DNA of 64,000 nt, taken from assembly GCF_016863655.1 (NCBI RefSeq), contig NZ_BOPH01000010.1:78857-142856 (forward strand), read 5' to 3'. Positions 52,977 through 60,293 of this stretch are shown here, in pieces. The stretch comes from Virgisporangium ochraceum (GTDB lineage: Bacteria > Actinomycetota > Actinomycetes > Mycobacteriales > Micromonosporaceae). The stretch's first letter is position 1. Each line of letters starts with the position of its first letter. The notes beneath the pieces are model-generated. The model had not been told where the DNA came from and did not search any database. It saw only the letters and a list, made by a program, of their open reading frames with translations. The translations under genes were made by a program, and so were the position numbers.

Positions 52977-54131
52977 ATGGACGAGTTGCTCGGGTCAGCC
53001 ACGGAGCTGTCGACCGCGCTCGTGAGCGTCTTCGTCGGCTTCGCCCTGGTACTCGACTCGCTGCCGGTTCTCGGCATCCTGATTCCGGCCGACGTCGCCG
53101 TCCTGGCGGCCACCACCGCCCGCGGTCCGCTCGCGGGGCTCGCGGTGGTCGCGGCCGTCGTCGGCGGCACGCTCGCCGGGTGGACCGGTACCTTCCTGCT
53201 CGGGCGCTTCCTGGCCGGGCCGCTGCGGCGCAGCTGGCTGGGCCGGCGCATCGGGCAGGACCGGTGGGACAACGCGGAGAAGCTGGTCGCCAAGGGCGGT
53301 GGCCGGGTCGTCCTGGCCGCGCCGTTCCTGCCCATCTTCAACACGATCGTCCCGATCGCGGCGGGCAGCCTGCGCATGCCGTACCGGCGGTTCCTCGCCT
53401 ACGCGGCGATCGGCTCGGCCCTGTGGGGCGCCGGGTACGTCACCCTGGGCCTGGTCGCCAACAGCCTGGGCAGCGCGGTCTTCGGCACCTCGAACATCTA
53501 CACCACGCTGCTGTTCGGCGTGCCGGGGCTGGCGATCGGCTGGGTCACGCTGGCTCAGGTGCGGCGGCGGATGGCCGCCCCGTCCGAGTCGGCCGGCGAG
53601 GGCCGGGTCGTCGCCATCGTCGCGGCGGCCGCCACCAGCCAGCCCAGCGAGGTCACCAGCGCGGCCCGTTCGAGCGTCCCGGTCAGCAGGCCGCGGCCCA
53701 CGATGAGCATCGCCAGGCCGGCGGCGGCGAGCAGGGGCACGGCGAGGCCGGCGCCCAGGCGGCTCGCGGTCCGCAGGCGGCCGGCGGTGGCGGTTCCGAG
53801 CGGTCCGGGCATCGACGCGGTGGTCGCCACCGGCGACGCGGTCCCGGCCGGGTCCGTGAGCACGGTGAGCGCCGAGAGCGACGGCAACGCCAGCACGATC
53901 ATGGCCACCGCGGCCAACCCGAACCCGCCGATGCTGGCCACGGCGTGTGCGATGTCCTGGTGGCTGGCGCTCTCGTACGGCGGCAGGGGGCAGCCGGTGG
54001 TGCAGGGGACGGCTCCGGAGGTCGCCGCCAGCGGTGCCGCCAACGCCAGCGCGAGCACGGCGATCATTCCGGCGAGCCGGTCCAGGTCGAGGCGCCGGAC
54101 CGTCTGGGCCACCCGGCGCGAGCACGCCTGA
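52977..54131 (+). CDS. DedA/SNARE-associated membrane protein with long C-terminal extension
   Basis: The DedA (VTT) domain occupies residues 1 to about 200: GILIPADVAVLAATTARGP, GRFLAGPLRRSWLGRRIG and the re-entrant-loop region LPIFNTIVPIAAGSLRMPYRRFL, with several TMs. DedA proteins help move or recycle undecaprenyl-phosphate or maintain membrane potential. The frame continues another 184 codons to 54131, Ala/Pro/Arg-rich, antisense to the DUF998 gene. That extension is probably read-through of a lost stop rather than a domain: the overlap is 577 nt. Start ATG with GGGGGAAGGG about 8 nt upstream. The 246-bp leader (52731-52976) has GC-rich stem-loops but no riboswitch I recognise. Confidence 0.78.
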   Translation: MDELLGSATELSTALVSVFVGFALVLDSLPVLGILIPADVAVLAATTARGPLAGLAVVAAVVGGTLAGWTGTFLLGRFLAGPLRRSWLGRRIGQDRWDNAEKLVAKGGGRVVLAAPFLPIFNTIVPIAAGSLRMPYRRFLAYAAIGSALWGAGYVTLGLVANSLGSAVFGTSNIYTTLLFGVPGLAIGWVTLAQVRRRMAAPSESAGEGRVVAIVAAAATSQPSEVTSAARSSVPVSRPRPTMSIARPAAASRGTARPAPRRLAVRRRPAVAVPSGPGIDAVVATGDAVPAGSVSTVSAESDGNASTIMATAANPNPPMLATACAMSWWLALSYGGRGQPVVQGTAPEVAASGAANASASTAIIPASRSRSRRRTVWATRREHA

Positions 54132-54718
54132 ACCAGCGCCTGCCGCAGTCGGGAAAGCTGCCCTCGAAATCCCTGCCCTCGGCGGCCCGGAGACGGGTCC
54201 CTGGCAACCCTGAGAACTCCGTGGCCGGTGTCGTCCGAGAGGGCGGCGCCGGCCTCATTCGTCGGGGCGGGGCGGGCCTCGTTCCCGAGGGCGGGGTGAA
54301 CGTCGTCCGCGAGGGCGAGGGGTATTTCCGCCAGGGCGGGGTGGGGCTCGGCCACCGCGGCGAGGGACCGGTCGGCGGGGCAAGGCTCGGCCGGCGCGGT
54401 TAAGGGCCGGTCGCCGGAGGCGGGGTCGAGGTCGTCCGCGGGTGTGGGGGTTTTTGCCTGCTTCGAGGGGTTGGCCCCGGTCCGTAGGCCCAGGTCGGAC
54501 AGGTCGACACCCAGGTGAGCCCGCAGCGCCGCGGCCAGCAGGGCCAGAGCCGCCGCCACGGCGAACACCCCGGCCCGGTACAGGTCTGCCAGCGGCGCAC
54601 CCGGCACGCCGGCCTCACTGACGTATCCGTAGCCCGTGCCCGTGGCCGCGCTGGCGACGACGACCGCCACCGTACCGGCCACCGCGCACACGCAGGCAGC
54701 GACCGCCAACCCCCTCAC
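53555..54718 (-). CDS. DUF998-like membrane protein
   Basis: 387 aa with membrane segments near the N-terminus (AVAACVCAVAGTVAVVVASA), a variable insert (about 85-190) of degenerate PALAE/PALGNEARPAPTNEAG repeats, and four or more TMs at the C-terminus. SGAVPCTTGCPLPPYESASHQDIAHAVASIGGFGLAAVA is the DUF998-type motif (shown here in part). The GTG start lies 10 nt after the anti-sigma-type ATPase stop, so the three minus-strand genes form an operon. Its 3' half lies opposite the extended DedA frame. Function unknown; the repeat insert may be an expanded linker. Confidence 0.7.
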   Translation of the reverse strand: MRGLAVAACVCAVAGTVAVVVASAATGTGYGYVSEAGVPGAPLADLYRAGVFAVAAALALLAAALRAHLGVDLSDLGLRTGANPSKQAKTPTPADDLDPASGDRPLTAPAEPCPADRSLAAVAEPHPALAEIPLALADDVHPALGNEARPAPTNEAGAALSDDTGHGVLRVARDPSPGRRGQGFRGQLSRLRQALVQACSRRVAQTVRRLDLDRLAGMIAVLALALAAPLAATSGAVPCTTGCPLPPYESASHQDIAHAVASIGGFGLAAVAMIVLALPSLSALTVLTDPAGTASPVATTASMPGPLGTATAGRLRTASRLGAGLAVPLLAAAGLAMLIVGRGLLTGTLERAALVTSLGWLVAAAATMATTRPSPADSDGAAIRRRT

Positions 54719-54727
54719 CGGGCCACG

Positions 54728-55162
54728 TCAGGGACGGGTGAGGCGGAGCTCGACGCGCATCGTGGTGCCGGCCTCGTCGGAGTCGACGCGCATCTCGTCG
54801 ACCATGCAGGCGATGATCCAGAGGCCGCGGCCGCCCGACGCGCTCAGGTCGGGCCGGTGGTCCGGACGGGCGAACAGGAAACCATCGCCGTCGTCGGCGA
54901 CCTCGCAGAACAGGGAACCGTCGACCCGCCACATGCGCAACCGGCCGCTGCCGCCGCCGTGACGGACGGCGTTCGTCGCCATCTCGTGTGCCACCAGCAC
55001 CAGCTCGTTGACCCGGCCCGCCGCCAGCCCGAGCGCGCTGCCGTGAGCGGCCACCGCCGACCGCAGCGACACCAGGCTCGACGAGTCGAAGCGCTGCTCC
55101 AGCCCGTCGGGCGCCCGGCCCGACGCCCCACCGTCACTTTGGCTCTGCCAGCTAGCCGACAT
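54728..55162 (-). CDS. Anti-sigma factor-type serine kinase (HATPase_c)
   Basis: 144 aa. A single GHKL ATPase domain: N-box VAHEMATNAVRHGG, G1 ADDGDGF and G2 GGRGLWIIA, as in RsbW/SpoIIAB-type anti-sigma kinases. Such proteins bind sigma-B-family factors and phosphorylate STAS antagonists. The preceding gene encodes a STAS domain, the classical partner. The ATG at 55162 overlaps the STAS gene stop by 11 nt (GTGATGTCGGCTAG). No sigma factor is adjacent. Confidence 0.87.
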   Translation of the reverse strand: MSASWQSQSDGGASGRAPDGLEQRFDSSSLVSLRSAVAAHGSALGLAAGRVNELVLVAHEMATNAVRHGGGSGRLRMWRVDGSLFCEVADDGDGFLFARPDHRPDLSASGGRGLWIIACMVDEMRVDSDEAGTTMRVELRLTRP

Positions 55163-56021
55163 CACGGACGACCAGCTTGAGGGCAGCGATCTCGTCGCCG
55201 CCAAGGGCCCGGAGGACCTTGCCGACCGTGGATTGGCAGACCACCGTCATCAGCTTGCCCCCGACGAGCCCGTACGCGGTCTGCAGCACTACGCCCGCTG
55301 CCGCCACGTCGATGAAGCTTAGTGGTGCCAGGTTGAGAAAGAGATGGCTGTCCAGCCGCACCGCCTCGGACAGGGCGCGGGTCAACGGGTCGAGCCCCCG
55401 GTAGTCGAGCTCGCCCGCGATGCGGACACCCGGCGGGATGTGCTGGCGGCAGATCCGGAGGACGGCGTCGCTGTGGTAGGTCACCGCCGCCACACCCCGG
55501 CCGTGCACGGCCGACGCACCGGCGAGCGACACCGCGTCGAAGCCGGCCCGGTCGTACTGGCACACGGCGATCGCGGGACGGCTGGCCAGCAGCTCGTTGA
55601 ACTGCACCTCGAACGTCAGCAGCTGCTCGAGGCCGCTCACCGGACGCAGCGCCCACACCATGTCCGACGAGATCCGCAGCCCGGGGTAGCCCTCGGCGAG
55701 CGCACCGTCGATGCGGGCGCGCAACCCGCGGATCACCTCGGCCGCGTCGAACGTTCCACCGGCGACGTAGGCGGACACGCTCGGCACCACCTCCAGCTGC
55801 CCGCTGCAGATGCTCGACTCGACCGGCAGCCCGCGCTCGGACAGCTCGTTGGACAGGTGGTCGGGGTCGAGGGTGTCGGTCAGGCAGACAACCTTGTCGC
55901 CACGGTCGAGACCGTCACGCACGAACGCCGCGACGATGTCCAGCCGCTCGTCTGCGTCGGTGAACGTGAGGCAGGCGTGGTCACCCGGCTCAAGCTCGTC
56001 GACGGTGGCTGGCTGCGCCAT
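55152..56021 (-). CDS. MEDS-domain sensor with C-terminal STAS domain
   Basis: 289 aa. The N-terminal MEDS (DcmR sensory) domain shows ELEPGDHACLTFTDADERL, VAAFVRDGLDRGDKVVCLTD, GLRISSDMVWALRP and AVCQYDRAGFDA. The C-terminal STAS-like domain (about 195-289) has HLFLNLAPLSFIDVAAAGVVLQTAYGL, where the conserved Ser of anti-sigma antagonists is expected (SFIDVAA). In actinomycetes this architecture forms partner-switching modules with RsbW-like kinases such as the next gene. The ATG at 56021 has AGGGGG 7 nt upstream. The inducing signal is unknown. Confidence 0.88.
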   Translation of the reverse strand: MAQPATVDELEPGDHACLTFTDADERLDIVAAFVRDGLDRGDKVVCLTDTLDPDHLSNELSERGLPVESSICSGQLEVVPSVSAYVAGGTFDAAEVIRGLRARIDGALAEGYPGLRISSDMVWALRPVSGLEQLLTFEVQFNELLASRPAIAVCQYDRAGFDAVSLAGASAVHGRGVAAVTYHSDAVLRICRQHIPPGVRIAGELDYRGLDPLTRALSEAVRLDSHLFLNLAPLSFIDVAAAGVVLQTAYGLVGGKLMTVVCQSTVGKVLRALGGDEIAALKLVVRDVG

Positions 56022-56132
56022 TGTCGTCCCCCTCTCCGGACAACCGATCACTGTATTCCAAGCGCGCCCGATCTTTACCCGCACAGGTGATCGTCGAACC
56101 GGTCGGACACGCGGTGCGATTCATTGCGGAGC

Positions 56133-57458
56133 GTGACTCACAAAATCCGGATCGTGCCTGTTCCTGGATACCGTGACGCGCCCGCGCTCCCGTGGCAGCC
56201 GGAGGCGACCGTCGATTCCGCCGAGGCTGCCGAGTTCATCCGACGGGTCCACACCGACCAGCCCGGGCTCGGACCAGCCGAACCGCGGCTGGCCGAGGTC
56301 GCCGCGGAGATCGCCGCCACGGGTACGTACACGCACACGCCGGCGGAGCTCACGCACGGCGCCAGACTGGCCTGGCGCAACGCCAGCCGGTGCATCGGCC
56401 GCCTCTACTGGAAGAGCCTCGTGGTCCGCGACCGCCGGCACGTCACCGGTGCCGACGAGATCTTCAGCGAGGTCGTCGACCACCTGCGCACCGCCGGTGA
56501 CCGGGACCGGAAGGTCATCCGTCCGGTGATCACGATCTTCGCTCCCGCGGGGCCCCGGAAGCCGTACGCCCGGATCTGGAATGAACAGCTGGTGCGCTAC
56601 GCCGGTTACCGGCGTCCGGACGGGTCGGTGCTCGGCGACCCGCGCTACGTCGACTTCACCACGGCGATGGCCGAACGGGGCTGGCAGGGCAAGCGCGAGG
56701 CGTTCGACGTGCTGCCGGTGGTGGTGCAGACCCCCGGCGACGGCGTGCGCGTGTTCGACCTGCCCGACGACGCCGTGTGGGAGGTGCCGCTCGCGCACCC
56801 CGACCTGCCGTGGTTCGGCGACCTCAACCTGCGGTGGCACGCGGTTCCGGCGATCTCCAACATGCGGCTGTCGATCGGTGGCGTCAACTACCCGCTCGCG
56901 CCGTTCAACGGCTGGTACCTGGGCACCGAGATCGGCGGCCGCAACCTCGCCGACGCCGACCGGTACAACCTGCTGCCCCTGATCGCGAAGCTGATGGGTC
57001 TCGACACCGGCACCGAACGGTCGCTGTGGCGCGACCGGGCGCTGATCGAGCTCAACCGGGCGGTGCTGTGGTCGTTCGACCGGGCCGGTGCGCGGATCAG
57101 CGACCACCACACCGAGTCGCGGCACTTCATCACCCACTGCGCCAAGGAGGAGAAGGCCGGCCGGGTCGTGCCGGCCGACTGGACCTGGATCGTGCCGCCC
57201 GTGTCCGGCGGCATCACGCCGGTCTTCCACCGCTACTACGCCGAGATCGACCAGCGCCCGAACTTCTACCTGGACGAGGACGCCCGCGACCTGGCCACCA
57301 GCGGACGGCCGCAGCTGCACCGGCCGTCGCCGCGCCCGTCGCCGCGCCCCCACCAGCACGCGCTCCACCAGCACCCGCAGCCGGCCCGGTGCCCGGCGCG
57401 CGGACGGGTGCCCACCCCCCGACTTCCACTCAGACCGGCCGTTCCGCAATCGAGATAG
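56133..57458 (+). CDS. nos: Bacterial nitric oxide synthase oxygenase
   Basis: 441 aa. Haem-thiolate Cys is in AWRNASRCIGRLYW (Cys87); GWYLGTEIGGRNLAD holds the arginine-binding Glu; WNEQLVRYAGYR and RHFITHCAKEEKAGR are typical. It oxidises arginine to citrulline and NO; bacterial forms have no reductase domain and borrow a cellular one. Bacterial NOS proteins are usually about 360-390 aa; here the last 45 residues are a His/Pro/Arg-rich tail (PSPRPSPRPHQHALHQHPQP). GTG at 56133 is chosen; TTG at 56124 is an alternative. It is divergent from the MEDS-STAS operon and located upstream of a receptor kinase. Confidence 0.93.
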   Translation: MTHKIRIVPVPGYRDAPALPWQPEATVDSAEAAEFIRRVHTDQPGLGPAEPRLAEVAAEIAATGTYTHTPAELTHGARLAWRNASRCIGRLYWKSLVVRDRRHVTGADEIFSEVVDHLRTAGDRDRKVIRPVITIFAPAGPRKPYARIWNEQLVRYAGYRRPDGSVLGDPRYVDFTTAMAERGWQGKREAFDVLPVVVQTPGDGVRVFDLPDDAVWEVPLAHPDLPWFGDLNLRWHAVPAISNMRLSIGGVNYPLAPFNGWYLGTEIGGRNLADADRYNLLPLIAKLMGLDTGTERSLWRDRALIELNRAVLWSFDRAGARISDHHTESRHFITHCAKEEKAGRVVPADWTWIVPPVSGGITPVFHRYYAEIDQRPNFYLDEDARDLATSGRPQLHRPSPRPSPRPHQHALHQHPQPARCPARGRVPTPRLPLRPAVPQSR

Positions 57459-57490
57459 CGAGCGAAATAGCAAGCGAGATAGCAAAAGCG
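57451..57490. repeat. 12-bp imperfect tandem repeat between nos and the kinase
   Basis: GAGATAGCGAGCGAAATAGCAAGCGAGATAGCAAAAGCG contains three AGCGARATAGC-type units (quoted here across the whole region in shortened form: unit AGCGARATAGCA). The nos stop codon lies inside the first unit. Probably replication slippage; a binding array is less likely. Confidence 0.55.
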
Positions 57491-57545
57491 CACGAACCCG
57501 TCAGGCCCTCTGCCAAGGCCCTGTGCAGGCAATACAGTGTCCTTG

Positions 57546-59171
57546 ATGACACAGTCGCCGGCCCTGCTGGCCGGGCGGTACCGCCTCCGCGACCCGCTCG
57601 GCACCGGCGGCATGGGACGGGTCTGGCTGGCCCGCGACGAGGTGCTGCACCGCGACGTCGCCATCAAGGAGGTCGACCCGCCGGCGGGCCTCAGCCTCGA
57701 CGAACGCGAGGAGCTGCGCACCCGCACCCTGCGCGAGGCCCGCACGACGGCCCGGCTCAGCCACCCGAACGTCGTGCAGATCTACGACGTGCTCGGCGTC
57801 GACGACCGGCCGTGGATCGTCATGGAGTACGTCAGGTCCCGCAGCCTGCAGCAGATCCTGCAGGACGAGGGTGCGCTCCCGCCGGCGCGGGTGGCGGAGA
57901 TCGGGCTCGCTGTCCTGCGGGCACTGGCCGCCGCACACGCGGCCGGCGTGCTGCACCGCGACATCAAGCCGGGCAACGTCCTCATCGCCGACGACGGGCG
58001 GGTGGTGCTCACCGACTTCGGCCTGGCCACGTTCCAGGGCGGCAAGTCCTCGGTCACCCGGCCCGGCCTGGTGTGGGGGTCGCCGGAGTACGTCGCGCCC
58101 GAGCGCGCCAAGCACGGGGTCTCCTCGGTCGAGGCCGACCTGTGGTCGCTGGGCGCCACGCTCTACGCCGCCGTCGAGGGGTCCTCCCCATACGCGCGGT
58201 CGACCGCGATGGCCTCGCTCACCGCGCTCGCCACCGAACGCCCGCCGACGCCCGGCCACGCCGGCCCGCTCAAGCCGGTGATCTCCGGTCTCCTCCGCAA
58301 GGACCCGCGGGCGCGGCTGCGGGCCAGCGAGGTCGAGCGGATCCTCATGCGCATCGCCGACGGCGAGAACCGGGTGCGGGCCGGCAGGCTCCTCCCCCGC
58401 CAGCGCACGGCACCAGCCACCAGAGAAGACCCGGACGGGCCGGCCGACTACGCCCTGCCCGAGCCGCCGCCGCCCGACGCGCCGGCACCACCGGCGAAGG
58501 CCGAGATCGCACCGGAGCCCGCGCTGCGCGGTCCCGGCCGACGTGCCTGGCTGATCGTCACCGCCGTGATCGTCGCGCTCGGCGTGTTCGCGGCCGCCGT
58601 CGTGCTGCTGGCCACCGACCGCCCCGACCGGACCGCGACCCCACCACCCGGATCCGCGACGCCGGCGCCCGTGTTCGTCGCACCGGCCAGCGCGCCGCCG
58701 AGCCTGCGCATGTCACCGCCCACGGGCTGGGCCTACTACGCGGAGGCCGGCCGGTTCGCCATGTTCGCCCCGGTGGGCTGGGAGGTGCGGCACAAGGGCA
58801 CCGTCACCTCCCTGCACGAACCGACCGGCCCGAAGGTCATCGAGGTCGACCGGTGGCCGGCGCCGCCCGAGGGCTCGCTGGCCGCGGCACAGACCCGCAG
58901 CCAGGCGTGGACGAACGGCTCCGCCGGCGCACCGGCTGACTACGCCCTGATCCGGTTGGAGCCGGTGCAGTACTTCCGCAACCAGGGCCTGGAGTGGGAG
59001 TACACCTACAACGACCCCGGCCGGGGAGCCACCCGTACGGTCAGCCGCTGGTTCATCGCCGACGGCTACTGCTACTCCTTCTCGGTGCTCCTCCCCGCCT
59101 ACGAACCGCTCGGCTACACGACCTACATCGCGGTGCTCGTCGGGGGCTTCTGGCCGGCGGGCACGTCCTAA
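57546..59171 (+). CDS. Receptor-type Ser/Thr protein kinase
   Basis: 541 aa. Hanks-type kinase domain: G-loop LGTGGMGRVWLAR, Lys41 in VAIKEVD, catalytic HRDIKPGN (about 134), DFG in LTDFGLAT (about 158) and GSPEYVAPE. A Pro-rich juxtamembrane region leads to one TM (about 332-355, WLIVTAVIVALGVFAAAVV) and an extracytoplasmic domain of about 150 aa with GWAYYAEAGRFAMFAPVGWEVR, which has no PASTA repeats. It senses an unknown ligand. The ATG at 57546 has TACAGT 7 nt upstream (leaderless); a GTG at 57537 is possible. Its stop overlaps the convergent ArsR-type gene by 4 nt. Confidence 0.93.
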   Translation: MTQSPALLAGRYRLRDPLGTGGMGRVWLARDEVLHRDVAIKEVDPPAGLSLDEREELRTRTLREARTTARLSHPNVVQIYDVLGVDDRPWIVMEYVRSRSLQQILQDEGALPPARVAEIGLAVLRALAAAHAAGVLHRDIKPGNVLIADDGRVVLTDFGLATFQGGKSSVTRPGLVWGSPEYVAPERAKHGVSSVEADLWSLGATLYAAVEGSSPYARSTAMASLTALATERPPTPGHAGPLKPVISGLLRKDPRARLRASEVERILMRIADGENRVRAGRLLPRQRTAPATREDPDGPADYALPEPPPPDAPAPPAKAEIAPEPALRGPGRRAWLIVTAVIVALGVFAAAVVLLATDRPDRTATPPPGSATPAPVFVAPASAPPSLRMSPPTGWAYYAEAGRFAMFAPVGWEVRHKGTVTSLHEPTGPKVIEVDRWPAPPEGSLAAAQTRSQAWTNGSAGAPADYALIRLEPVQYFRNQGLEWEYTYNDPGRGATRTVSRWFIADGYCYSFSVLLPAYEPLGYTTYIAVLVGGFWPAGTS

Positions 59172-60085
59172 GGCCCGTTGAGCAGCGCCGAGCCCAGCGG
59201 GGTGAGCGTGTGCAGCACGCTGTTGCCGCGCCTGGTGCTCAGGATCAGCCCGGCCCGCCGCAGCACCGTGGCGTGCTGGCTGGCGCCCGCCGGGCTGATC
59301 CGCAGCTTGCGCGCCACCTCGCCGGTGGTGCCGCCGCCGGCGAGCGCGGCGAGCACCGCGGCCCGGGTCTGCCCGAGGAGGTCGGCGAGGCCGTCGGGAA
59401 CCGCGCGGTCCGCGTCGGCGCGCGGTGTGGTCGCGGGACCGGCGCCCGCCGGGTAGATCAGCACCGCCTGCCCGCCGGGCGGGAGGAAGATCTCCGGGAC
59501 CCCGTGGCAGAAGACCGCGGGGACCACGTCGAGCCCGCGCCCGGCGAGGTCGTGCTCGACCACCGGGTCCGCCGGCGACCCACGCAGTTCCAGCACCGGA
59601 GGCGACCAGGACAGGCCCGGGTGCAGGGTGCCGAACAGCCGGTCGATCCCGCCCTCGACGAGCACCCGGGCCCGGCTGGCGTACTCGGCGTCGAGGTGCG
59701 CCCGCATCGCCGGCCAGTGCGGGGCGATGCCGGACTCGTACCCCACCGCGAGCAGGGCAGCCAGCCGGTTTGCCGGGCCGTGCTCACGCGGTCCCATAGA
59801 TCTTGACCGACTCAGCGCGACCATCGCCTGTTCGACCGTGGCGGACGGCCCGAGGTAGGCGTAGAGCCCGGCGGCCGTTCCCGACGGCAGCGACCTGGCG
59901 GCGGCCGCGACCGACGGCAGCCGCGCCAGCACCCGGCGGCGCCACTCGCCGTACGGCCCCGCGTCGCGGGCGCCCAGCGCCTGCCCGACGGTCTGCAGCG
60001 CCAACAGTGTCTCGGCGAGCGGACCCAGGGTGCCGCGCAGGCGCACCCGGCCCAGATCGCTTGCGGAGAAACGCAGACGCAGCAT
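59168..60085 (-). CDS. ArsR/winged-helix transcriptional regulator with N-terminal domain
   Basis: 305 aa. The C-terminal part holds a winged HTH: LADLLGQTRAAVLAALAGGGTTGEVARKLRISPAG (shown in part), ASQHATVLRRAGLILSTRRGNSVLH. The longer N-terminal part (RLRFSASDLGRVRLRGTLGPLAETLLALQ ...) is a family-specific domain common in actinobacterial ArsR-like proteins; it has no metal-binding Cys pair. The ligand is unknown. ATG at 60085. A GTCCACTGTGGAC palindrome lies 16 bp upstream of this start, between it and the divergent lipoprotein gene; it could be this regulator's operator, but copies elsewhere suggest otherwise. Confidence 0.85.
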   Translation of the reverse strand: MLRLRFSASDLGRVRLRGTLGPLAETLLALQTVGQALGARDAGPYGEWRRRVLARLPSVAAAARSLPSGTAAGLYAYLGPSATVEQAMVALSRSRSMGPREHGPANRLAALLAVGYESGIAPHWPAMRAHLDAEYASRARVLVEGGIDRLFGTLHPGLSWSPPVLELRGSPADPVVEHDLAGRGLDVVPAVFCHGVPEIFLPPGGQAVLIYPAGAGPATTPRADADRAVPDGLADLLGQTRAAVLAALAGGGTTGEVARKLRISPAGASQHATVLRRAGLILSTRRGNSVLHTLTPLGSALLNGP

Positions 60086-60100
60086 TCACCCACCCCTGTT

Positions 60101-60113
60101 GTCCACTGTGGAC
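60101..60113. promoter_or_regulatory. 13-nt palindrome GTCCACTGTGGAC, copy 3
   Basis: The reverse complement of the copies at 913-925 and 9353-9365, in the divergent region between the ArsR-type regulator and the oligopeptide-binding lipoprotein. GAAAC follows, as near copies 1 and 2. Confidence 0.45.
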
Positions 60114-60293
60114 GAAACAGAAGCCTTCTAGATAAGGGATTCATGAGACGGCCGGAAGGATGCATCACGAATCGGGGAATTCCGAGCGGCAGTTTCAGCC
60201 ACCGCTGAAAGTCGTTGTTCCGCGCTCCGACCGGCCCTGACGCTGGCTGCTACGCCGCGGCTACCAGCCGCGACACCGATCGAGGAGTTGCCC

